A stretch of DNA of 6,093 nt from NCBI GenBank assembly GCA_014380105.1, contig JACMKL010000478.1, positions 1 to 6,093 on the forward strand, in the 5' to 3' direction. Below, piece after piece: positions 1 to 6,093 of this stretch. Under the pieces are notes generated by a model. The model was not told the DNA's origin. It was given only the letters and a program-made list of their open reading frames with translations, and did no database searches. Origin of the DNA: Candidatus Melainabacteria bacterium. Lineage in GTDB: Bacteria; Cyanobacteriota; Vampirovibrionia; Obscuribacterales; Obscuribacteraceae. Made by a program: the position numbers and the translations under genes. Within the stretch, counting starts at the first letter, position 1; the number at the start of each line of letters is the position of its first letter.

Positions 1-72
1 CATCGAGCGAGGGTGTGGACGTGTCGCGTGAAGAGGCTGCCGACGCCGTCGTCACTGGCTGACCGGTCTCCG
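1..72. other. GC-rich leading segment not matching YchF; possible chimeric contig end
   Basis: The frame that becomes YchF is open through this stretch, but the residues it encodes do not resemble the YchF sequence expected just before the VDPIRD motif (normally a run ending like H-V-x-G-x-V-D-P). GC counted by hand is 40 of 60 bases for 1-60 and 35 of 60 for 61-120, against 24 of 60 for 121-180 and 24 of 60 for 181-240. The other two forward frames stop at 28-30 and 58-60. The simplest reading is foreign sequence joined at or near a conserved ychF site, or a small deletion plus divergence. A real insertion cannot be excluded. No gene is called here. Confidence 0.5.
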
Positions 73-819
73 GTCGATCCGATTCGGGACCTCGAGACGA
101 TCCACATCGAACTTGCTATGTCAGATTCAAGCTCGATCGAAAAGCGTCTTGATCGTTTGGCAAAACAAAAGAAACAAGGCGACAAGCGCTCAGCTCTGGA
201 GCATGAATTACTTTCCAAAATTTTGCCTTCTATTCAAAGTGTTGAAGCTGTTAATCTCGATACTCTTACTGATGAAGAGCGCGAAATTTTACCGCAGATG
301 CAGTTGTTATCAACAAAGCCGTTGATTTACGTAGCAAATGTCGGCGAATCTGATCTGGCTGATGTCGATAAAAATCCGCATGTTGCAGCTCTGAAAAAGC
401 ATGCGGCTAGCGAAAACAGATTGGTCGCAATTATCTCGGCTTCAATTGAGGCGGAACTTGCTGCTCTAAGTGCAGAAGACAAAAAAGACTATTTGGATAG
501 CCTCGGTGTAAGCGACTCCGGCGTCAACGGCTTGATCAAATTAGCCTTTGATCAACTAGGATTGAAGACATATTTCACTGCTGGCGAGAAAGAAGTGCGT
601 GCCTGGCCGTTCGAGAAAGGCATGTCGGCACCACAATGCGCTGGCATCATTCACACCGATTTCGAGCGCGGTTTCATTCGCGCTGAAATAATTGGTTATG
701 ACGATTACCTGACCGCTGGTTCTGAAAAGGTCGCCAAAGAAAAAGGGACGATGCGTCTGGAAGGGAAAGATTATTTGATGGCTGACGGAGACATCGTTCA
801 CTTCCGCTTCAACGTCTAA
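1..819 (+). CDS. ychF: YchF/OLA1-type P-loop ATPase, 3' part (5' end missing)
   Basis: YchF is a translation-factor-class (Obg-related) P-loop NTPase of the cytosol that binds ribosomes and prefers ATP; it is linked to stress responses. Family homology starts at about base 73 with VDPIRDLETIHIELAMSD and runs to the TAA at 817-819. Numbering from the GTG at 13, a coiled-coil insert follows at about 40-95 (charged, EKRLDRLAKQKKQ). The G4 motif is NVGE in IYVANVGESD (about 105-114), the non-canonical NxxE form that gives YchF its ATP preference. A G5-like ISASIE is at 141-146. The C-terminal TGS domain (about 183-268) begins LGLKTYFTAGEKEVRAW and ends ADGDIVHFRFNV. Full proteins are about 360-370 residues; the Walker A region and switch motifs are outside the window. 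Bases 1-72 are in frame but do not look like YchF, so the true coding match is 73-819. Identity is secure from the NxxE and TGS parts. Confidence 0.93.
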   Translation, partial: HRARVWTCRVKRLPTPSSLADRSPVDPIRDLETIHIELAMSDSSSIEKRLDRLAKQKKQGDKRSALEHELLSKILPSIQSVEAVNLDTLTDEEREILPQMQLLSTKPLIYVANVGESDLADVDKNPHVAALKKHAASENRLVAIISASIEAELAALSAEDKKDYLDSLGVSDSGVNGLIKLAFDQLGLKTYFTAGEKEVRAWPFEKGMSAPQCAGIIHTDFERGFIRAEIIGYDDYLTAGSEKVAKEKGTMRLEGKDYLMADGDIVHFRFNV

Positions 820-874
820 AAGGCCGTCTCATATTTGTATTGTGCACTTTGGGTCGCGCGTGCATAATGGTAAT

Positions 875-878
875 GAGG
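875..878 (+). promoter_or_regulatory. Probable ribosome binding site (GAGG) for the thioredoxin-like gene
   Basis: GAGG lies 11 bases before the ATG at 890, slightly long spacing but usable. It favours the ATG at 890 over the in-frame GTG at 842, which has no purine-rich site ahead of it and would put a polar 16-residue extension before an otherwise normal signal peptide. Confidence 0.5.
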
Positions 879-889
879 CTCAATTTTTC

Positions 890-2194
890 ATGCTGAGAAT
901 AAGAGAACAGATTAAACAGTCCGTTTTGATTGCCATGTCCACAGGACTGGTCTTTTCCGCATGTCCGGTATTTGCGGGCGACACTGATTCTGTGATTGGC
1001 AGCAATGAAGCTCGGACCGAAAACGCCATCACCGCTTCAAAGATTCAGTGGGAGACTTCACTCGATAAAGCGAAGCTCAAGTCTGCACAGTCAGGCAAGC
1101 CCATTTTATGGATTCACATGCTGGGAAATGTTGACGGATTCACCTGATCAGCGGCAAACAGTCTGAGAGCCGGGTCGCTCTCTAAGGAACCAGTTCTATC
1201 TAAGATTCGCAATCGGTTTGTCACAGGCTATCGCAACATAGCCAAAGACCCGTATTCAGGCAATTCTGGCATTCACCCTTCTACTGGCCCTGCTGTCACA
1301 ACCACTAATGGCGCCGGTCCTCGCAACCTTCAACTGTTCGTGCTTGCCAAAGACGGCACGGTCATCCATTGTTTGCCTGGTTATTGGAACCCCAACGACT
1401 TAGACCGAGAGCTCGATCTTGCCGACCGACTGCACCGCGTCTGGCTCGATGGTTCAATCACAGAACCACAGAAGAAAGTTCTGTTTGCCCAAGAACAGAT
1501 GCGTCACATTCAAAGCCATCCGCACGAAGAAACAGAGCGCAGTGAATTGCAGGGCTTTGATAAGCATTTTGTGGTCAAAAACAATGTATCCGACGCAATT
1601 GCCAATCGCAGTCTGATACCTGCCGACTATCATGATGCGCCCAAAGAAGCGTTTAAGACCACTGACGTGATTGTCCACGAGCGCCTTGCTAATCAGCCAT
1701 TCGTTAACTATGCGAATTTCAATATTGCTCAATTCGTTAACTACGGCAGCCAGCACTATGACAAGCACGAGAAAGACCTGGAGCCTGAAACAATGGCTAA
1801 TGTGCGCGCTCATAATTTGCGAGAAGTTTTGCACGAAACAGCGGAAGCACCACCAAAGCCAGAAAAGGCTGCCACCGCGGCTAGTGCCCCATCACCAACT
1901 CAATATCCTAATCCTCTCAAACCGCAAGAAACTCAAAAGCTCATGGTTGATGGTTTCTGGGCCTATGCAAAACAAGGAAATTGGGCAAAAGCAAAACGCG
2001 TTGCCGAATTCATGGTGGCAAAGCAACCAGACAAACCAACTGGTCATGAAATGAAAGCCGTTATCGCGTACAGCTCCGCACGCTACGCCGAAGCGTATTT
2101 TCATTCATGCAATGCTATTCGTTTGGGCTCAAAACACCCACGCATCATCGCTATCTACAGACAAACTCGGACTATGACGACCGGTAGCAAGTAG
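890..2194 (+). CDS. Exported thioredoxin-like protein with in-frame TGA, candidate selenoprotein, C-terminal TPR-like domain
   Basis: Read through the TGA at 1145-1147, this is one 434-residue protein. Residues 1-29 form a signal peptide: basic start (MLRIREQIK), a hydrophobic core, and a likely cleavage after VFA at 29, so it is exported by Sec. About 52-190 is a thioredoxin-like fold: the first strand is KPILWIHM (70-77), residue 86 is encoded by TGA in GFT-U-S, then the helix ANSLRAGSL, and a late strand LQLFVLAKDGTVIHCLPGY (about 147-165) typical of the second half of a thioredoxin. A middle region (about 190-318) has no family I can name; it is rich in His and aromatic residues. A Pro/Ala linker (about 319-344) leads to a TPR-like helical pair (about 349-425). 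The mature protein has only two cysteines, 161 and 406, and neither is near residue 86. There are no further stops from 1148 to 2191. The substrate is unknown; a periplasmic or surface redox role is inferred. Alternatives are a nonsense-mutated gene or a base error. Confidence 0.75.
1145..1147 (+). other. In-frame TGA, probable selenocysteine codon (residue 86)
   Basis: The TGA sits where a thioredoxin fold carries its catalytic residue, just after a hydrophobic strand (KPILWIHM) and at the start of a helix. The reading frame before and after it belongs to one continuous domain. General reassignment of TGA is unlikely: across about 1,890 codons in the four genes this is the only internal TGA, tryptophans I checked use TGG, and clpB appears to end at TGA. 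Selenocysteine is the best reading. A Cys or Gly codon changed by mutation or sequencing error remains possible. Confidence 0.65.
1165..1182 (+). promoter_or_regulatory. SECIS-like hairpin downstream of the TGA
   Basis: GAGAGC (1165-1170) pairs perfectly with GCTCTC (1177-1182) around the six-base loop CGGGTC (1171-1176). The loop starts 23 bases after the TGA. Bacterial SECIS elements are stem-loops within the coding sequence shortly after the UGA; the E. coli fdhF loop (GGUCU) starts about 18 bases after its UGA, and SelB reads a G near the start of the loop. Here a G is the second loop base and GGGUC resembles the fdhF loop. The stem may extend by TCT/GGA across a TAA internal bulge. The hairpin is seen directly; the SelB role is inferred. 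Confidence 0.6.
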
Positions 2195-2227
2195 TTCGAT
2201 ATTTTTTTGTATCTTGTTGGTGAGACG
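2195..2227. terminator. Convergent gene gap with T-run, weak terminator candidate
   Basis: This 33-base gap separates the plus-strand thioredoxin-like gene from the minus-strand regulator. It contains a run of seven T (2202-2208) just after the plus-strand stop, as in an intrinsic terminator, but I find only a weak 4-bp ACTA/TAGT pairing before it. Just beyond, GCGTTA (2232-2237) and TAACGC (2245-2250) make a 6-bp inverted repeat with a seven-base loop inside the last codons of the minus-strand gene, with no T-run following on that strand. Position between converging genes fits termination; the structure is not convincing. Confidence 0.3.
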
Positions 2228-3352
2228 TTATGCGTTAAGTACGCTAACGCTCCAAATTTCTTCGGGCAGATAACTTTCGAGAGCCAACAATAAATCCGAG
2301 TCAGACATTTTTACAGCATCAATGACACTTGCTGCGCCAGCTAGAGTAGCTGCGGTAGTTAATCCTGCATCTATTCCAGGTCCAAGGGGCGACGGATTTT
2401 GTCGTACGCAGATAAATGGTTTTGGTTTGGCTCGCGAATCTCTTTTGACCGCCTTAAGTAAGTCAAACATTCGTGATTCGTCAAACTCAATGCCGCAGAC
2501 AATCAGATCAAACGCATCGTTTTTTAGAGCCTTCACAGCATCTTCCACGGTGGCTATTGCAATCAACTCATGGCTTTTACCTAAAAGGTTGTCCATGCGC
2601 CTTATGCCTTTAGCGCTGTCTGCAACTAGAATTTTCGCGCGCGACCTTTTGCCGGATCTCACTTCCGAAATAGCTTCTTCGATTGCTCTCGAAAAACCTG
2701 TGAAGTGTTTTGCAATTTCGATTGGGATGTGGACACGCATAAACATCAGAACGGCAAACATATCACCAGTAGGAAGAAGACCACCAAAACCGACAACTGA
2801 CCTTATGCCATAGGGCAAAACAAATTCTTTCTGAGACACGATTGCAGGATCTTCTTTGGCTTCCGCGACGTACATAACTCCGTATTTTTTCTGGTCAGGA
2901 GGAAGAAACCAACCAGGAGTTGGTGTGACAACATTAGAGACCTCGATCCCGAGGCGACTAACCAAACGTGAAACCATCGGCGCTTTCTCAACTGCTTCAA
3001 CGCTGAGAAGTGGAATAACACGGTGATTGACGGAAAGGGCTCGATCGTTCCATTCTGATTGCATGCCTCTTGTCGCGAGCAATGTCAGGCAATTACTTGT
3101 TTCCAGCATTTCACTATCGAACTTACTTTTAGCAATGTCTTTTAGTTCGTCAGTCAAATCAGCGTAATTCATTGTTCGGAAAAAGCGAACGAGTGCACAG
3201 GCATCACTGATGCCGTCAATTTCGGAAAATTGCTCAAACAAGTAATCAGCCGCCTTGAGTGCTATTTCCTCAGTACTTGTGGCGTTTTCGCCAAGTCCGT
3301 AGAGGCTAAGTGCATCAGTGCGGAACTGATTTTTGTCTTGTAGTGTGCGCAT
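2228..3352 (-). CDS. GAF-like sensory protein with degenerate receiver domain
   Basis: A cytosolic two-part protein of 374 residues from the ATG at 3352 (376 from a TTG at 3358); neither start has a strong ribosome site, GGAAA being nearer to the TTG. Numbered from the TTG, residues about 30-235 resemble the conserved GAF-like input region found ahead of some sensor kinases, with CALVRFF (54-60), CLTLLATRG (90-98) and PYGIRSVVGFGGLLPTGD (182-199). Residues about 240-365 look like a CheY-type receiver: first strand AKILVADSAKG with the acidic D247, then third strand FDLIVCGIEF. The phospho-acceptor Asp expected at the end of that third strand is Gly289. There is no histidine kinase or DNA-binding domain. 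It probably acts through ligand or partner binding and not phosphotransfer. No membrane segment or signal peptide is seen. Ligand and partner are unknown. Confidence 0.72.
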   Translation of the reverse strand: MRTLQDKNQFRTDALSLYGLGENATSTEEIALKAADYLFEQFSEIDGISDACALVRFFRTMNYADLTDELKDIAKSKFDSEMLETSNCLTLLATRGMQSEWNDRALSVNHRVIPLLSVEAVEKAPMVSRLVSRLGIEVSNVVTPTPGWFLPPDQKKYGVMYVAEAKEDPAIVSQKEFVLPYGIRSVVGFGGLLPTGDMFAVLMFMRVHIPIEIAKHFTGFSRAIEEAISEVRSGKRSRAKILVADSAKGIRRMDNLLGKSHELIAIATVEDAVKALKNDAFDLIVCGIEFDESRMFDLLKAVKRDSRAKPKPFICVRQNPSPLGPGIDAGLTTAATLAGAASVIDAVKMSDSDLLLALESYLPEEIWSVSVLNA

Positions 3353-3369
3353 GTTCAAGGAGTTTCCAG

Positions 3370-3585
3370 CTAATCTCTTTCAGCTCCCAGTTTAAGACAA
3401 ATTTCTACCTGATCCCGGGTGAACTTTGTAGCTTGTAGTGTATTCTTTTCCCTGAAAATTGCCCGTGGGTCAAGCTTTTGGAGGATGTACCGCCTGATAG
3501 CTTTGCCGTGGTGATCTCTGTGCCCGTCTACTGGGAGCCATTTCGGTCTACCCTCTAAATTTTTCCAATAGTCAACTGGCTACAT
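3370..3585 (-). pseudogene. Possible remnant of a small gene with stop at codon 2
   Basis: On the minus strand an ATG (3585-3583) is followed at once by TAG (3582-3580). The same frame is then open for 69 codons to a TAG at 3372-3370, which ends 11 bases before the TTG and 17 before the ATG of the regulator, a spacing typical of an operon. The encoded residues look protein-like and basic (for example LPVDGHRDHHGKAIRRYIL, then FTRDQVEICLKLGAERD). No ATG, GTG or TTG follows the early TAG in frame. A 69-codon open stretch can also arise by chance. No family is recognised. It may be a decayed small ORF, a non-standard start, or nothing. Confidence 0.2.
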
Positions 3586-3592
3586 TCGACTC

Positions 3593-3613
3593 AGCCGAAC
3601 GGAAAATTCGGCT
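3593..3613 (-). terminator. Hairpin downstream of clpB, possible terminator without T-run
   Basis: AGCCGAA (3593-3599) and TTCGGCT (3607-3613) form a perfect 7-bp stem with a seven-base loop (3600-3606). It begins about 43 bases after the clpB stop in the direction of clpB transcription. No run of T follows on the minus strand, so it is not a classic intrinsic terminator; it could protect the mRNA 3' end or be an operator-like palindrome. The rest of the 3359-3655 gap holds the possible remnant at 3370-3585 and no promoter I can support. Confidence 0.35.
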
Positions 3614-3655
3614 AAGATAAGCTTTATGTTACTTCGATGGCTTGTTGCGATTTGA

Positions 3656-6093
3656 TCAAATTGCTGATGAGACCGGAACCAAAACTTCTTCTTTTTTGAA
3701 AGTTAAAGTGTCGTCTTCCGGATCTTCCACATCAACGATAATTCGATCTCCATCGAGGAAGTCACCTTTCAGAATATGCAGCGAAAGTGGATTCTCGATC
3801 TCTTTTTGAATTAAGCGCTTTAACGGGCGAGCACCATACATAGGGTCATACCCAATTCGTGCAAGCCATTCCTTTGCAGCTTCCGTTGTGCTCAAATACA
3901 TTTTCCTATCTTCGAGGCGTCGATTTAGATAGTTAAGTTGAATATCAACAATCTTCTTCAATTGTTCGGCTGTAAGTGCATGGAATACGACTGTTTCGTC
4001 GATTCTGTTTAAGAATTCTGGACGGAAATGCTCGCGCAATGCTTCAAGAACTCGTTCTCTCATTTGCGGGTAAGCATCTTCGCCACTCATTGCAGCTTTG
4101 ACTTGATAGTCGAGAATGTATTGGCTGCCGATATTTGAAGTCATCAAAATAACGGTGTTTTTAAAGTCGACCTGACGTCCTTTGGAGTCTGTCAGGTGAC
4201 CCTCATCCAACACTTGCAGGAGAACGTTGAATACATCCGGGTGGGCTTTTTCGATCTCGTCAAAGAGCACACACGCGTACGAGCGGCGACGAACGGCTTC
4301 AGTTAGTTGTCCGCCTTCATCGAAGCCCACATAACCTGGAGGTGCACCAATCAAGCGCGCGACAGTGTGGCGCTCTTGATACTCTGACATATCAATGCGC
4401 ACCATGGCGTCTTCATCGTCGAAGAGAAACTCGGCAAGAGCCTTTGCGAGTTCTGTTTTACCAACACCAGTTGGTCCGAGGAAAAGAAAACTTCCGATTG
4501 GTCGTTTTGGATCTTTCAAACCTGCTCTTGCTCGTCTGACTCCATTGGCTACAACTTCAATTGCCTCTTCTTGTCCGATTACGCGTTGATGTAGGTGGTC
4601 TTCCAGTTTGAGGAGCTTTTGGATTTCACCTTCGAGCAATTTCGTAACCGGCACGCCTGTCCACTTTGAGACGATTTCGGCGATGTCTTCTTCGTCGATA
4701 TCTTCTTTCAGAAGCCTGCCACCACTCTTGGTATTAAGCGGCTCTTCGGCTTTCTTCAAAGTTTGTTCTAATTCGCGTAATTTGCCGTATTTAAGTTCAG
4801 CAGCCTTTTGTAAATCAGTTGTGCGTTCCGCTTGTTCGATTTGTATTTTTGTCTGCTCGATTTCGTGCTTGATGTGCTGAATTTCGTTGAGCGCTTCTTT
4901 CTCAGACATCCATTGGGCTTTGAGTCCATCCCCCTTTTCTTGAATGTCGGCGTGTTCACGCTCCAGCCTTTCCAGGCGTTCTTTGGATGCGGCATCCTTT
5001 TCTTTTTTCAGTGCTTCGCGCTCGATTTCCAACTGAATGCGGCGACGCTCCAATTCGTCCAACTCACTCGGCATCGAGTCTATCTCAATGCGCATTTTTG
5101 CTGCTGACTCGTCGATCAGATCGATTGCTTTGTCAGGTAGGGAGCGGTCAGTGATGTATCTGTGAGAGAGAACAGCTGCAGCTACCAGCGCCGAATCCTT
5201 AATCCGAACGCCGTGGTGCACTTCATATCTTTCTTTCAGACCACGCAAAATCGAAATCGTTTCTTCCACCGATGGTTCATCAACAAGAACGGTCTGGAAG
5301 CGTCTTTCAAGAGCTGGGTCTTTTTCGATGTGTTTGCGATATTCATCAACGGTGGTGGCACCAATACAATGCAACTCACCACGGGCAAGTGGTGGCTTCA
5401 ATAAATTGCCGGCGTCCATTGAGCCTTCACCACTAGCGCCCGCACCGACCACAGTGTGTAACTCATCGATGAAGAGCAGAATTTCGCCTTCTGCCTCGAT
5501 CACTTCTTTAAGAACTGCTTTCAGACGTTCTTCAAATTCTCCGCGATATTTTGCTCCAGCGATGAGCGAGCCCATATCGAGCCCGATCAACTTCTTGTTT
5601 TTCAGACCTTCGGGCACGTCGCCTTTTGTAATTCGAATCGCCAGACCTTCGACAATCGCTGTTTTGCCAACGCCAGGCTCTCCAACCAGCACTGGGTTGT
5701 TTTTGGTGCGTCTGGAGAGAACTTGCATGACTCGACGAATTTCATCGTCTCGCCCAATTACCGGGTCTAACTTTCCGCGTGCTGCCATTTCGGTCAGGTC
5801 TTTGCCATAACGTGATAATGCTTCGTATGTAGCTTCCGGATCCTGGCTGGTCACTCTCTGTTTGCCGCGAATTTGGGTCAGGACATTTGAAATCCCCTCG
5901 CGTGTCACTTTGTGTTTTTTCAGAATGCTGCCAGCTTGCGACTTAATATCTTCCGCAATGGCAAGTACAACATTATCGGGCAAAGCGCCATTGTTAGATG
6001 CAGTCGTCAGGTCTCTTATCGCATCGCCATCGAATGGGCTTTCAATAGTTTCGCCATAATTGAACACATACAAGCCGCCATCTCGCGGCAAAA
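3656..6093 (-). CDS. clpB: ClpB (Hsp104-type) protein disaggregase, N-terminus beyond window
   Basis: ClpB is a hexameric AAA+ unfoldase of the cytosol that works with DnaK/DnaJ/GrpE to pull proteins out of aggregates. About 811 residues are visible, ending at TGA (3656-3658); by alignment of the first Walker A with E. coli ClpB about 70 N-terminal residues are missing. Numbered from the first in-frame TTG at 6091: the second half of the Clp_N domain (to about 75), then QRVTSQDPEATYEALSRYG; NBD1 with Walker A GEPGVGKT (137-144), pore loop KYRGEF (181-186), Walker B ILLFIDE (204-210) and Arg fingers in LERRF (261-265). The coiled-coil middle domain at about 335-455 separates ClpB from ClpA and ClpX and allows DnaK contact. 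NBD2 has Walker A GPTGVGKT (539-546), pore loop GYVGF (586-590), Walker B CVLFDE (607-612) and sensor 2 GARPLKR (753-759). All catalytic residues are intact. The acidic tail PEDDTLTFKKEE is lineage-specific. Any sigma-32/CIRCE control would lie outside the window. Confidence 0.97.
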   Translation of the reverse strand, partial: LPRDGGLYVFNYGETIESPFDGDAIRDLTTASNNGALPDNVVLAIAEDIKSQAGSILKKHKVTREGISNVLTQIRGKQRVTSQDPEATYEALSRYGKDLTEMAARGKLDPVIGRDDEIRRVMQVLSRRTKNNPVLVGEPGVGKTAIVEGLAIRITKGDVPEGLKNKKLIGLDMGSLIAGAKYRGEFEERLKAVLKEVIEAEGEILLFIDELHTVVGAGASGEGSMDAGNLLKPPLARGELHCIGATTVDEYRKHIEKDPALERRFQTVLVDEPSVEETISILRGLKERYEVHHGVRIKDSALVAAAVLSHRYITDRSLPDKAIDLIDESAAKMRIEIDSMPSELDELERRRIQLEIEREALKKEKDAASKERLERLEREHADIQEKGDGLKAQWMSEKEALNEIQHIKHEIEQTKIQIEQAERTTDLQKAAELKYGKLRELEQTLKKAEEPLNTKSGGRLLKEDIDEEDIAEIVSKWTGVPVTKLLEGEIQKLLKLEDHLHQRVIGQEEAIEVVANGVRRARAGLKDPKRPIGSFLFLGPTGVGKTELAKALAEFLFDDEDAMVRIDMSEYQERHTVARLIGAPPGYVGFDEGGQLTEAVRRRSYACVLFDEIEKAHPDVFNVLLQVLDEGHLTDSKGRQVDFKNTVILMTSNIGSQYILDYQVKAAMSGEDAYPQMRERVLEALREHFRPEFLNRIDETVVFHALTAEQLKKIVDIQLNYLNRRLEDRKMYLSTTEAAKEWLARIGYDPMYGARPLKRLIQKEIENPLSLHILKGDFLDGDRIIVDVEDPEDDTLTFKKEEVLVPVSSAI

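Noticed and set aside
840..868. Promoter TTGTGC, 17 bases, CATAAT ahead of the thioredoxin-like gene
   Set aside because: The -10 is good but the -35 matches only three of six, and the start point would fall on the ribosome binding site near 875, leaving almost no leader. Not supported enough to list.
916..964. Lipoprotein signal (cysteine at residue 25, VFSAC)
   Set aside because: Phe at -3 is a poor lipobox, and a standard signal peptidase I site (VFA before G30) follows directly.
842..1147. Separate short gene ending at the TGA at 1145, with a second gene starting at GTG 1340
   Set aside because: Both parts are in the same frame, no stop occurs between 1148 and 1340, and the two halves form one thioredoxin-like fold split at its active site. 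The GTG at 1340 lies inside a core strand (LQLFVLAKDG) and has no ribosome binding site. A single gene read through TGA explains the sequence better.
1145..1147. General reassignment of TGA to Trp or Gly (codes 4 or 25)
   Set aside because: Only one internal TGA occurs in about 1,890 codons of the four genes, tryptophans I checked use TGG, and clpB appears to end at TGA. The clpB point alone is weak because a TAA follows nine codons later (3629-3631).
3555..3578. Promoter on the minus strand with TTGACT as -35
   Set aside because: No acceptable -10 is found 16-18 bases downstream (GGTAGA at that place).
3373..3579. HicA-like toxin resemblance of the open frame (LPVDG...GKAIRRYIL)
   Set aside because: Only a vague resemblance to the HicA core; the conserved GSH segment is absent and the C-terminal part does not fit.
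4342..5810. Several plus-strand open frames opposite clpB
   Set aside because: They are antisense shadows of a well-conserved ClpB reading frame and have no recognisable protein features or ribosome sites.

Overview
The window is a piece of a bacterial chromosome that looks like ordinary core-genome background with one surprising gene. Genes lie in two convergent pairs. On the plus strand are the 3' part of ychF (to 819) and a secreted thioredoxin-like protein (890-2194). On the minus strand are a GAF-like/receiver-like regulatory protein (2228-3352 or 3358) and most of the disaggregase gene clpB (3656 to the window edge). The organism cannot be placed from these genes. YchF and ClpB are almost universal in bacteria, the Sec-type signal peptide and soluble signalling protein only say 'bacterium', and the coding composition is moderate in GC. 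The domain combination would suit a cyanobacterial-sister lineage such as Vampirovibrionia/Melainabacteria or a deltaproteobacterial-type lineage, but this is a guess.

Region by region: bases 1 to about 72 do not match the YchF family and are clearly richer in GC (67% for 1-60, against 40% for 121-180 and for 181-240). The left edge may therefore be a chimeric join. From base 73 the YchF sequence is clean to its stop. The next gene carries a single in-frame TGA (1145-1147) in the middle of a thioredoxin fold, at the place where the redox-active residue is expected. The frame stays open for 349 codons beyond it, and a 6-bp perfect hairpin with a GGG-containing loop begins 18 bases past the TGA. 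I read this as a probable selenocysteine codon with a bacterial SECIS element, giving a 434-residue exported selenoprotein that also has a C-terminal TPR-like module. This is the main discovery candidate of the window.

The minus-strand regulator has a conserved GAF-like sensory half and a receiver-like half that has lost its phospho-acceptor aspartate. Between it and clpB lie about 300 bases. They hold a 69-codon open frame that starts ATG-TAG (a possible gene remnant) and a 7-bp hairpin just downstream of clpB. clpB itself is intact as far as visible and lacks about 70 N-terminal residues beyond the window edge.

There is no sign of a shared pathway across the four genes. ychF and the selenoprotein candidate are co-directional with a 70-base gap, and the two minus-strand genes are separated by an intergenic region long enough to hold an independent promoter. 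No CRISPR array, insertion sequence, tRNA or rRNA was seen.
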